Of a stretch of DNA of 64,000 nucleotides, positions 41,893-52,710 are shown piece after piece. Made by a program: the position numbers and the translations under genes. Source of the stretch: Simmondsia chinensis (taxonomy: Eukaryota > Streptophyta > Magnoliopsida > Caryophyllales > Simmondsiaceae); NCBI GenBank assembly GCA_018398585.1, contig JAGTTD010000026.1:4717001-4781000 (forward strand), written 5' to 3'. How positions within the stretch are numbered: the first letter of the stretch is position 1; every line of letters starts with the position of its first letter. The notes under the pieces are model-generated. The model made no database searches, was not told the origin of the DNA, and saw nothing but the letters and a program-made list of their open reading frames with translations.

Positions 41893-43023
41893 CTCTCCGC
41901 AGCCTATTGGAAGTTGGAGGTTGGGTACCTTAATTTTGCTCAACTTGTATAAGCACTTCAATCCCGCATGGGAAATCTAGAGTTAGGAAAGCCATTATAT
42001 ATACCCTTGTCCTTTGACATGGTAAAGTCTTGTAAGCTTAGAGTGGACATAGTGGGCCACAAGCGCGTGCTCCACCGCACCTAGATGGGCCGGTTGGTGC
42101 CTTGCGGTATGGTGTGATGTGGACTTTTTTCCATACTGGACTTATTTTTATGGCCATCATATTTTCTTAATCAGTGAAATTGAATTTGAGACTATTTTTT
42201 ATTGGGTCGAACTCAAGGCTGCAAGCTCGAGCTGTCATTCCTAGTGAACCTTGAGGGTGCTAGCTCGTGGTATCTCCAGCTACTTTAGGCTTGAGCTTAA
42301 GGCTACAAGCTCGAGATTGAGATACATGTCTTGACTATTGCAAAGCCCACTCTTTTCATATTCGTTCTTTCCATAAGTGAAGCCCGATTCTTTGCTCCTC
42401 CATATCCACTGCTCTTCGTATTAAGGCTGGATTTTCTGCGCACTATCCATAACCGACAATTGCTTGAATGGGAAAATCTTTTAGAGTGACACTTGCTTGG
42501 GGAAACTCATTTGCACTTTATACTGAACCATCTACTAACGTGACAAAATATAATTCCAATAGTGTGTGAATAAAGTATAAAACAAATACATCATTTACTT
42601 TGTAGGGTAGAGAAGGTGCAGTGATCCATAATAAGAATTTTATTGACGTTGTACGAGACGACATGAGGGTGAATATGTCCCAAAAAAAAAAAAAAAACGA
42701 GAATTAACATGTTGTATGTGTAGGTTATATTTGTTTTATACAACAATGAATTAATTTGTTTTCCCTTTATATGCCATTAAACAATATCACTAGGTGGTCT
42801 ACACTCTATAATTGTGTATCAAAGTAATACTTGTACTTGAACCCAATCACATAATTGTTCGGACTAGGATCGAATCGTATTATTGAACTTTCAAATTCAC
42901 GGGTGTTACTTATGTATCATCTTCAATTTTTAGAAAATTGGAAAACTATGATTACTTGAATGCATTTTTCAGTTTTCTATATTGGAAAACTATAACAATT
43001 TTACACTCTTAAACATGTTTTCC
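41646..43023. other. Intergenic segment, nothing recognised
   Basis: No supported gene or element ends. It holds a poly-C tract (41857-41889) and a short imperfect inverted repeat (about 41689-41714 with 41764-41787, caTAAATA ... gttatttac). Confidence 0.5.
41857..41889. repeat. Poly-C tract
   Basis: About 33 C residues, a likely length-unstable or assembly-sensitive site. Confidence 0.9.
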
Positions 43024-43533
43024 TGTTGATATATTTTCAAATTTTGTTATGAAATATTGAATGAAGTGTTTCGAACTTGGTCCCAAATGTGTGTTCTAAG
43101 TGGTTGAATGTGTTTAAAATTGTATCGGCATGTGTGTCGACACACAAATCAACAGAAAGGTACTGCAGACCTGTGTGTCGACACACAGGGGCAGTTTTCC
43201 AGATTTACGCGCGTTAACTACCCTCGTTTCTACACCCCTTTTTTGGGGTATGCTTTGGGACGTCTTCTTTCACTTGAATTATTATATATACCCCACTCTT
43301 TTGATTGTTAAAGTATGTTGAAAAAAGATCTTTGCTTGTGAAAAGCGGTCGTTCTCTTACATCTCCCTATATCTCCCTTTACATACTTTCACTCCATTTT
43401 ATTTGGTCATCGTTATATCCCCGAGACTATTTCATACGCTGAAATAAGTCTTAAGGAAAGTGACATCACGCCTTGAAACCTATAGATCGTAAAGTTACCC
43501 TTTTTCTTGATTTTGCAAGTGTTTACACCAACA
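43024..43533 (+). repeat. 5' LTR of copia 3
   Basis: 510 bp. It carries two perfect 16-bp palindromes TGTGTGTCGACACACA, at 43131-43146 and 43172-43187. The LTR is about 125 bp shorter than the 3' LTR, mainly in this palindrome region. Confidence 0.93.
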
Positions 43534-43576
43534 ATCCTAAGACCTAGTTTTTCATGTTTGGGATCTTGGGTTTTAT

Positions 43577-44821
43577 ATGGCTTCATCACTGAGGGAGGTG
43601 ACCGCGAATTTCGTAAAGTTGGATCGTTTTGATGGTGGGAATTTCTGCAGTTGGCAGAGGAAGATGCACTTCCTGATAATGACCATCAATGTGGTGTATG
43701 TCCTGAATACACCATATCCTACACCCCCCGCTACTGAGGAGGAGGAGACACTAGCCGAGCAACGAGCCTAGTTGAAGTGGGAGAATGATGACTACATATC
43801 GAGGGCACATACTCAATGGGATGACTGATGCCCTCTTCGACATCTACTCCAACATGCCGACTGCTAAGGAACTATGGGACGCACTCGAGGCACGGTACAT
43901 GGTAGAAGATGCCACAAGTAAGAAATTTTTGGTTAGTCAGTTTAATAATTATAAAATGGTGGATGGTCGTCCGGTCATGGAACAGTTCCATGAAATTGAA
44001 CGAATTCTAAATAATTTTAAACAACATAAAATGAACATGGACGACACCATTATTGTCTTGCCTTTGATTGACAAACTTCCCCCTTCTTGGAGAGACATTA
44101 AGAAGTCTCTCAAGCACAAGAAGGAAGACATGTCAATCGAAGAATTGGCCAATCATTTGAGGATTGAGGAAGGATACATGTTACAGGATGAGAACCGCCT
44201 TGGTGACATTGGAAAGATCAATGTCGCAGAAGAAGGCCAGATGAGTAAGAGGACCAAATGAACCGGATACTTTCATAAGAAACGCAATGAAAAGAAAACC
44301 AAGTTGGTTTGTTGGGAGTGTCATGCGCCCGGTCACTTGAGGAGGGACTGCATCCGCCTTAAGAACAATAAGGGGAAGGGGCAGGATCATCGCAACAAAA
44401 ATTCGAAAGATAAGTTCGTGGCGATGATCTCGGAGATCAACCTAGTCGAGAGTGATGACTCTTGGTGGGTTGACTCGGGGGCCACAAAACACGTATGTAA
44501 AGACAAATGTTTCTTTACAGAATTGGAACCCGTGAACAACGGTACTGTATTGTTCATAGGTAATGGAGCGAGTATACCGGTAAAGGGGAAGGGAAAAGTT
44601 GACTTACTTTTCACTTCTGGAAAAACCCTTACCCTAACCGATGTATACTACGCCCCGAAAGTAAAGACGAACCTTGTGTCTGGTGGCCTACTGAATAGGT
44701 TCGGGGTTAAACTGGTCTTCGAGTCTGACAAGGTTGTACTGTCTAAGGGGGGCATGTTTTTTGAAAAGGGGTATCTCTGTAACTGTATGTTCAAATTAAA
44801 CATTGATAATAAAAGTGCTAG
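43577..44821 (+). pseudogene. copia 3 gag-protease pseudogene, cut by an insertion
   Basis: Starts at ATG 43577 (MASSLREVTANFVKLDRFDG), a copia gag. A frameshift lies near 43795 and an in-frame TGA at 44259. The zinc knuckle is CWECHAPGHLRRDC (about 44310-44352). The protease follows with WWVDSGATKHVC (about 44464-44498) and VYYAPKVKTNLVS. The frame ends abruptly at 44821 where the next element is inserted; it resumes at 55946. Confidence 0.9.
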
Positions 44822-45189
44822 TGTTACGTTTATGATAGATTCACAAACGTAAGCTAAGATTAAGAGAATATGGGATGAGAAAGAAGTGAAGGAGATGAGA
44901 AAGTAGAAGAGTTAGATGAGAGAAAGAAGGTTAATCTCAAAGAGATAGTTAATTTTATTGAATGATTTCGAATTACACTTGATCAACCTATTTATAGGAA
45001 ATACAAAGCAAGCAAGACATTGAACCTAGACTTAAGCTCCAACCGGCTCTCAGCACACAAATCAGCATTATTACATCAATGACTTAAGGAAATGCTACTA
45101 ATTACAATATCAACTAACTAATACAACTTCCCTATACCAACTACCATCACTTAGCAGCCCAATACAACAACACCCACAGCATAGCAGCA
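44822..45189 (-). repeat. 3' LTR of the non-autonomous element, first part (continues at 51541-51616)
   Basis: Interrupted after tagcagca by the gypsy element at 45190-51536. Collinear with 55503-55870. Confidence 0.92.
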
Positions 45190-45927
45190 TGTCACGGGAC
45201 GGTTTTTGACACCCTTGTCAAGCCCGTGCGCCACTTAACTTCACTCCGAAAGTACCTCGCTAAGTCAGGCTCCTCGTTAACCCGAAGGTTGTGTTTATGC
45301 GGAATAAAGGCAAAAGAGTGTTTTGGAACAAAGAAAATAGAGTCACAATAGCAATGTAAGTACACGTTCAAAGGGACAATGAGATTGGATTAATGTGGGT
45401 GAGTTTGGACACCCTTGGCAATTGCCATCTCTTATTATTTATACCCAATGATATTTACAATGTGCATGAACCGTGTGTATTTCCCAAGGGGCACGGTTCA
45501 TTCCCTAAGAGACATGAATATTAAATAGGTACATGAATCTAGTCTAAATACATAGAATGCTAAAGGGACAAAATCGGGTGCATTCCCCTTGGACTTAAGC
45601 GTGTCAAGTGGACCGTGTAAATGATCCAAGAGACGCGCCTCAATCAGCAAGGGACGCGACCTTGGGAAGGACATGGGCGCCCGCGTCTGGGCCTGCGCCT
45701 GGGCGCGCTGGGACGCGACCCTGACATTGTCTGGACCGTGTCTGGGCCGTGTCTGGGGCGTGTCAAGGCCCTTTGGACGCGACCCTTCGTGTCAAGCGAC
45801 ATGTCCTTCCGTGTACATACGCGCATCAAGTAAATTAAGGAAAAATGAGGAAGGCCTAGTACTTCCTAGGTCCTTCTAGTACATTATTAAAAATAAAAAA
45901 GTACTATACTATTGGCGGTCCGTGACA
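45190..45927 (-). repeat. 3' LTR of the young gypsy element
   Basis: 738 bp. It contains a GC-rich block (about 45650-45795) of gcgtctgggcctgcgcctgg-like repeats resembling the gag-protease linker of the same element. Confidence 0.96.
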
Positions 45928-45958
45928 CTCTCCCCCACCTGAGTCGTTGACGTCCTCG

Positions 45959-48900
45959 TCAATGCCCGGTAGTCTTGAATGTCTCGATTATCTTCTTAAA
46001 TTGCCATAAGTCCTCCTCCTTCTCCCAAGTAGCTTCATCCTCAGGAAGATCTTTCCAACGAACCAAGTACTCGGTATATTTTGGCACTCCCCTACGCCCC
46101 ACGATCCGGTCAGCAAGAATTTCGGTTGCTTCCTTGTCAAAGGATGGGATCAGGGCTGTAGGCGCTCGGCTCGACTTGCTCCGGCTTGGGTCTTGATCAT
46201 CCTTATGGTATGGTTTCAGCATGCTTACATGGAAAACAGGATGGATCTTCATCTTCGGCGGTAATTCAACCCAATAGGACACTTTCCCAACTTTTGCAAG
46301 AATTGGGTAAGGTCCCTCATATCTTCGGACTAGGCCCTTGTGAACCTTGCGCAGGGCCTTGAATTGCTGCGGTAGCAGCTTTACCATCACCAAGTCCCCA
46401 ACTTGGAACTCTAGGAACCTCCTCTTCTTGTCAGCCCACTTCTTCATCTTGTGCGCTGCCTTGTCGAGATGGGTCTTGGCAATGTCGAGTCTTTCATTCC
46501 ACCCCTTCGCAGCCTGGTATGCAGCGGGGCTGCTCCCTGTGTAACCGGTTGCAACGGCTTGCGGTGTCAAGGGTTGTTGCCCCATGACAAGCTCAAAAGG
46601 ACTATGGCCCGTTGACTCGCTCTTGTGTAAATTGTAAGAAAATTGGGCAATGTCAATTAACGTTGCCCAATCTCTTTGGTTGGCCCCCACATAGTGTCTC
46701 AAATATAACTCAAGTAAAGCGTTCACTCGTTCAGTTTGGCCATCGGTTTGTGGATGAAAGCTTGTAGAGTAGTGGAGGTTCGAACCCATCAACCTGAACA
46801 GTTCGGCCCAGAACTTGCCCGTGAATCTCGGATCTCGATCACTTCTGATGCTCCGCGGAAGTCCCCAATACTTAACAACGTGCTTGAGGAACAACCGTGC
46901 AGCTTCGGTCGCGGTACAGTCCTTAGGCGCGGGAATGAACGTCCCATATTTAGAGAGTCGATCAACCACAACCATGATTGATCCACACCCTTCTGATCTC
47001 GGTAAAGCGGAGATAAAGTCCATAGAAACACTTTCCCATGGGTGGTTCGGTACGGGCAGAGGCTCAAGCAAACCCGCGGCAGTCTTGTGCTCAATCTTGT
47101 CTTGTTGGCACACAAGACATGTCTTGACAAAGGCTTCTACGTCATCTCTCATGTGCGGCCAGTAGTACGCTGCCTCGGTCAGTGCCACGGTCCTCTCGAT
47201 TCCCGGATGCCCGGCCCATTGTGAGTCGTGACACTCCTTCATGAGTTCACGCCTCAAGTTCTCCCACTTTGGCACGAACACTCGGTTCCCAACAGTGAAC
47301 AACAGCCCATTGTCGGCCCAAAACCTGCGTGTCCGGCCTTCGGTAGCAAGCTTCAACATGTGTTGTGCAAATGTGTCATGCGCCATGCCGGTCCGGACCC
47401 TGTCCAAGATGTCACCGTGAACCATGCTCACACTAGCAAGGCTCGTCTTGCGGCTAAGTGCATCAGCGACAACGTTTGCGGTACCCGGCTTGTACTCCAA
47501 AGCATAGTCAAATTCAGCGAGGAAATCTTGCCATCTTGCTTGCTTCGGACTCAACTTTTTCTGGTTTTGGAAATAGCTCGTTGCCACATTGTCAGTCTTG
47601 ACAACGAACCTACTCCCAAGTAGATAATGACGCCACACTCTCAAGCAATGAATAATGGCGGTCATCTCCTTGTCATGAGTAGCATATCGGCGCTCGGTGT
47701 CATTGAGCTTCCTAGACTCGAAAGCAACAGGATGTTTCTCTTGCATCAGCACCCCTCCAATTGCAAAGTCTGAGGCATCGGTATGCACCTCAAAGGGTTG
47801 CCCAAAGTCGGGCAAGCGAAGAACGGGCTCCTCTATGACAGCCCGCTTCAAACTCTCGAAAGCGGCACGGCATCCATCATCCCAAAGCCACGGCTGTTTC
47901 TTCTTCAAGAGATTGGTTAGGGGCGTGGCCCTAGCCGAATACCCGAGAATAAACCGCCGGTAGTAGTTTACTAGGCCTAGAAATGACCGTAGCTCACTAA
48001 CTCCCTTAGGTTCTTCCCACTCTTCAATGGCGTGAACTTTGGCTTGATCCATGCGTATCACCCCTTGGCCTATGCGGTGACCAAGGAACGACACTTCCTC
48101 CTGAGCAAACGAGCATTTCTCTCGTTTGACATAAAGCTCGTTCTCCTTCAAGGCTTGGAACACCTTCTTCAAGTGCTCCACATGTTCTTCCAGGGACTCA
48201 CTATACACCACGATATCGTCGAGGTATACCACAACAAAGTCGTCCAAGAAAGGCTTGAAGATCTCATTCATGAGCGTACAAAACGTGGCTGGTGCGTTTG
48301 TCAATCCAAACGGCATCACCAAGAACTCATATGCACCATATCGGGTCACACAAGTCGTCTTCGGTTCATCACCCTCGGCTATCCGAACTTGCCAATACCC
48401 GGACCTCAAGTCAAGTTTGGAAAAGTACCGTGCCTTCCCCAACCGATCAAATAAGTCAGCGACAAGCGGAATAGGGTACTTGTTCTTTACCGTGACCTTA
48501 TTCAAGGCTCGGTAGTCAATGCACATTCGAAGTGACCCGTCTTGCTTCTTCTGGAACAAAACCGGTGCACCATACGGGGCCTTAGAGGGCCTAACAAACC
48601 CCGCATCGAGAAGCTCCTTCAACTGCTTCCTCAACTCTTCCAACTCGGGTGGAGCCATTCGGTAAGGCCCCATGGCGGGAGGCCTTGTCCCCGGCTCCAA
48701 CTCGATCCTGTGGTCCACTTCCCTCCTTGGAGGTAAGTGCCTCGGTAGCTCGGGTGGCATGACATCTTGAAAAGCATCAAGAAGTCCTTTCACTTCTACG
48801 GGCACTTCCTTAGAATCGGGCTCCTTATCTTCTACCAATGTGGCAATGTAAGTCACCTGTTTCTTTCGGATTCCCTTCTTGAACTGAACGGCCGAGAGAA

Positions 48901-50773
48901 GTTTTGCCTCTACCTTCTCACGTAGTAGGGGCACAGCATAGGTCTCTTGGCCATGAGTGATCTCCATGATGTTTTCTCCCAGAAATGACAAAGGCCTCAC
49001 GGTGTCGAAGAAGTCCATCCCCAACACTACCTTGAAGTCATCCATCGTGACCACGGTCAAGTCAAGCGTGCCACTCCAATCTCCCAACTGGATGGGCACC
49101 TTCTTAGCAACACCAAGGATCGTCTTGGATGAAGCATTAACGGTCTTCATCCAACCCAACTCCTTGACATAGTCCAACCCAAGCCGCCTTGCCTCGTGTT
49201 CTGACACGAAGTTGTGACTAGCACCTGTGTCCACCAATGCCTTTGTCTCGGCACCATTTACTTGGGCTTTGACATACATTAGCCCCTTGTTCCGTGTGCC
49301 CCGTGCCGGGACGGACACACCCTTGCGTGCCTGCGTCTGGATCGGGACAGGAGCCCGGGCCTGCGCCTGGACATGCGCGGCACCCGGTACTTGTGTCTGG
49401 GACAGGGACTGGGACTGGACAGGCGCCCGGGCCTGCGCCTGGACATGCGCAGCGCCCGACCCCTGCGTCTGTGTCTGTGTCTGCGTCTGGGCCTGGGCCC
49501 GTGTCTGGACAATCTCCTGACTCGCTGTAGCTCTGCGCGCACCTTGGGACATGGCCCCCAAGACACGCATAGAACCCATACTCGCACCTCCATTCCCTTG
49601 CTCTTGTGAAGCAACAAGGGCACTCAAAGCTTGGCGTTCCGGACAGTCCCGGGCAAAGTGCGGGCCTGAGCATAGAAAACAGGACCGGCGCTTGCCTTGG
49701 TCTGACCGGTTGTCCTGGTTTCGGTTGCTATGATGCTTGGGCTCGTGATGCTTGTTCTCGTGTTGCTTGCCTTTGTCTTTCCATGAAGGCGATTTGTAGG
49801 GCTTTTCTCCCCCACTCTTCCCTTTGTTACCCTTAAAGTCCTTCTTCTTAGTAGAGTCTTTTTTGTACTCTACCAAGTTTTCGGCCTTGGATATTGCAGT
49901 GGCAAGATCTTGTACTCCTCTACGCTTCACCTCCATTTCGGCCCATGGTTGTAAGCCATCCAAGAAATAAATGAGTGCTAGCGATTCGGGCATGTCAGGA
50001 AGTTCAAGCATAAGGGACTGGAACTCCGTGACATAGTCCCGGATAGATCCCGTTTGCTTCAAACCCCTCAGCTTCTTCACCGCAACACTCTCGGCATTCT
50101 CCGGAAAGAAATGTTTCTTGAACTCACGAACAAAGTCATCCCAAGTATCAATAATGCAAGTCCCACGGCTTATGTCACCGTGGCGCCTCCTCCACCACAA
50201 CGCCGCATCATCTTGTAGGTACATCGATGCGGTGTTGATCTTGAGCGTCTCGTCTTCAAGGCGAAGTGCCTCAAAGTACCTCTCCAAACACCACAAGAAA
50301 TTGTCTATCTCTTTGGCGTTCCGTTTCCCTCCATACCTCGGCGGGTCTGGGACTTTGACACGAGACACACCACCCGTGCCAGCCCCATTAGCGACAGCGG
50401 TCTTGCACAGCGTCACATCCTCCTTGACGATGTCGAGGTCTTGACGAAGTCCAAAAACAACGTCCTTTAGCTAATCAAGTTGCTCCTCCATGGCATCCTT
50501 GATCTCGGTTATGGTCTCAAGGACCTTGCCCTCCATACCGGCGACACTCTCCTCTAGGGACTCGATAGTGTCAAATTGGTCATGAACATCACCCATAACC
50601 AACTCTAATTTCGCCACACGAGCATCAAGACTACCAAGCGCATCCCGTGGAACAGACGGGTCCTTGGCCTTGCTTGCCTTTTTCGTGCGCGTCTCCGGTC
50701 TCCCTCTCGGTGGTTCCTCCATTGCTTGTGACGTACTCACAATTCCTTCCTCCACAACACTGCTCCCAGCCAT
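45959..50773 (-). CDS. gag-pol polyprotein of the chromodomain gypsy element
   Basis: From ATG 50773 one frame of 1,605 codons including the stop. A single TAG at 50473-50471 leaves an uninterrupted 1,485-codon part from 50416. In that part: gag, then zinc knuckle [13 protein letters not shown] (residues 246-258), a Gln/Ala-rich linker (about 300-370), protease DTGAS (396-400), reverse transcriptase with YLDD (731-734), RNase H (TDAS at 879-882), integrase HHCC (His1063, His1070, Cys1100, Cys1103) and D-D-35-E (Asp1133, Asp1193, Glu1229), and a C-terminal chromodomain (about 1428-1480). The domain order and chromodomain identify a chromovirus-type Ty3/gypsy element; I do not assign the clade. 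The TAG replaces a codon in the gag N-terminal coiled region. Confidence 0.96.
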
Positions 50774-50798
50774 CACGTCTATCTGCTCTGATACCAAC

Positions 50799-51536
50799 TG
50801 TCACGGGACGGTTTTTGACACCCTTGTCAAGCCCGTGCGCCACTTAACTTCACTCCGAAAGTACCTCGCTAAGTCAGGCTCCTCGTTAACCCGAAGGTTG
50901 TGTTTATGCGGAATAAAGGCAAAAGAGTGTTTTGGAACAAAGGAAATAGAGTCACAATAGCAATGTAAGTACACGTTCAAAGGGACAATGAGATTGGATT
51001 AATGTGGGTGAGTTTGGACACCCTTGGCAATTGCCATCTCTTATTATTTATACCCAATGATATTTACAATGTGCATGAACCGTGTGTATTTCCCAAGGGG
51101 CACGGTTCATTCCCTAAGAGACATGAATATTAAATAGGTACATGAATCTAGTCTAAATACATAGAATGCTAAAGGGACAAAATCGGGTGCATTCCCCTTG
51201 GACTTAAGCGTGTCAAGTGGACCGTGTAAATGATCCAAGAGATGCGCCTCAATCAGCAAGGGACGCGACCTTGGGAAGGACATGGGCGCCCGCGTCTGGG
51301 CCTGCGCCTGGGCGCGCTGGGACGCGACCCTGACATTGTCTGGACCGTGTCTGGGCCGTGTCTGGGGCGTGTCAAGGCCCTTTGGACGCGACCCTTCGTG
51401 TCAAGCGACATGTCCTTCCGTGTACATACGCGCATCAAGTAAATTAAGGAAAAATGAGGAAGGCCTAGTACTTCCTAGGTCCTTCTAGTACATTATGAAA
51501 AATAAAAAAGTACTATACTATTGGCGGTCCGTGACA
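50799..51536 (-). repeat. 5' LTR of the young gypsy element
   Basis: 738 bp, equal in length to the other LTR. Visible differences: a/g near 45331 versus 50940, c/t at 45633 versus 51242, and t/g near 45888 versus 51497. Confidence 0.96.
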
Positions 51537-51616
51537 AGCAGCACCCACATTACAGCAGTAAGCATCAGTAACCATGACACCAACAGCCCACGCCTCAGAG
51601 TCTCGCATTCATAACA
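51537..51616 (-). repeat. 3' LTR of the non-autonomous element, second part
   Basis: Begins with the AGCA target copy (51537-51540) after the gypsy LTR and continues gcacccacatta ... cattcataaca, matching the end of 55503-55945. On the minus strand this is the start of the 3' LTR, preceded by the purine tract. Confidence 0.92.
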
Positions 51617-52630
51617 TTCCCTCCCCCTTGAAAACATTCTTGTCCTCAAGAATGGAAGAGAGTTGTAACAATGTAGATCACTTAGCTTATGAAAAGATAG
51701 CTGAACTTCTTGTTTATGAAGTGTTGAAGTTCTTACTGAAAAACTGCAGCTGAGTATGCCTCTTGCTGCTACAAAATGCTTGTGCTTGAATGTATAATCC
51801 TCTTCAGGAGGTCTGCATTGATCAAACCAAGCTAGCCAAACATCAATCATCAGCCCATGACAACCCTTGTTGCAGTTAGTGTAGCTCAACAGCACCATCT
51901 TGTTGCTGAAACAGGTAAAAGACCAAGGATGCTGCAGCTGCAACCAAACAATCTTGGACTTCACCCAAAATCTGCTTTTCTTGAGCTTCTTTTTATCAGA
52001 CCTGAGCTGAAGTACTGTTAATAGGTTCATAAGACTTGTCGAGGCGAAAAGTGCACACTCAGTCGTCCCCTTCACACTATGAAATGCTGCTATCAATGAC
52101 GAAACTGAACTTCCCAAAGAATCCACAACAACTTCTGCATAACCTGTTGGTTGCGTGGCAACTCTGGATGTGTAAGAGCTGAAAGTCTCAGCCTCGATCC
52201 CGGCAACTCTTGCATAGTGCACACAATAGATTCCCACTTTCTTATCTAACCAAAATGTGAAGAGAGTGCACAAGAAACATTTGAAACATTGCTTCTTAAT
52301 GCAACATACACCCACTTGCACTGGATTCTCAACAACATGTTGCATTGCTGAGTTTCTGTCATTAGGCTTTTGGATTTCTTCACCCAAAGCAAGAATGAAT
52401 AAGCCAAACACCCGCGTAAGGAACCAATAGAGCTTCCCAATAGATGCGATCAACACCTGAGCAGAGACTGTTTTGTGCTTAGCTTTTCTGTTGATATATA
52501 AGCTAGCTCCAGCTGATCTTGAGCTTACATCTTCATAGACAAGCTGAGCTACGGCTTCAACTTGTTTACCACTTTGTTTTATCCTCAATTGAGAATAAAC
52601 AAAATTACCCTCTTGCAATTGTGCGGCCAA
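51617..52630 (-). CDS. Unrecognised reading frame 2 of the LTR element
   Basis: Open minus-strand frame from about 52666 through the purine tract and into the LTR, where it formally stops at 51518 inside the inserted gypsy LTR. It is Cys- and Trp-rich in places (VGVCCIKKQCFKCFLCTLF). It is offset from reading frame 1 by a stop and a frame change around 52700. Near the 3' end another frame reads LSSILEDKNVFKGEG, a tail style seen at the end of plant gypsy polyproteins, so part of this region may be a pol vestige. Function unknown. Confidence 0.4.
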
Positions 52631-52710
52631 CTCCAGAATTCTGCATTTTCTATACTTATTTGTGTTTTGTTGAGCTCAGCTTCATCAGCAGCTTGTTCCA
52701 CCTCCCTTGT

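Larger units (their letters stand above)
45190..51536 (-). mobile_element. Young chromodomain Ty3/gypsy retrotransposon, nearly intact
   Basis: Two 738-bp LTRs (45190-45927 and 50799-51536), TGTCACGGG ... CCGTGACA, differ at about three positions that I can see. Primer site TTGGTATCAGAGC lies at 50785-50797; purine-tract complement ctctcccccacct follows the left LTR. The 4-bp target repeat AGCA flanks the element (45186-45189 and 51537-51540). The right LTR of the host element shows the matching empty site. A single gag-pol frame fills the interior. It is the most recent insertion in the nest and the likely autonomous partner of the derivative at 18370-25529. Confidence 0.97.

Noticed and set aside
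43131..43187. CRISPR-like array from the repeated palindromes
   Set aside because: This is a plant LTR with two to five short palindromes and non-unique spacers; no CRISPR features.
45621..45879. Reading frames inside the gypsy LTRs (also at 51230-51488)
   Set aside because: The repeated LTR sequence explains both copies, and there is no coding signal apart from GC-rich composition.
49218..49673. Reading frames on both strands over the gag-protease linker of the young gypsy element
   Set aside because: Shadows of the Gln/Ala-rich linker; the polyprotein frame on the minus strand is the real one.
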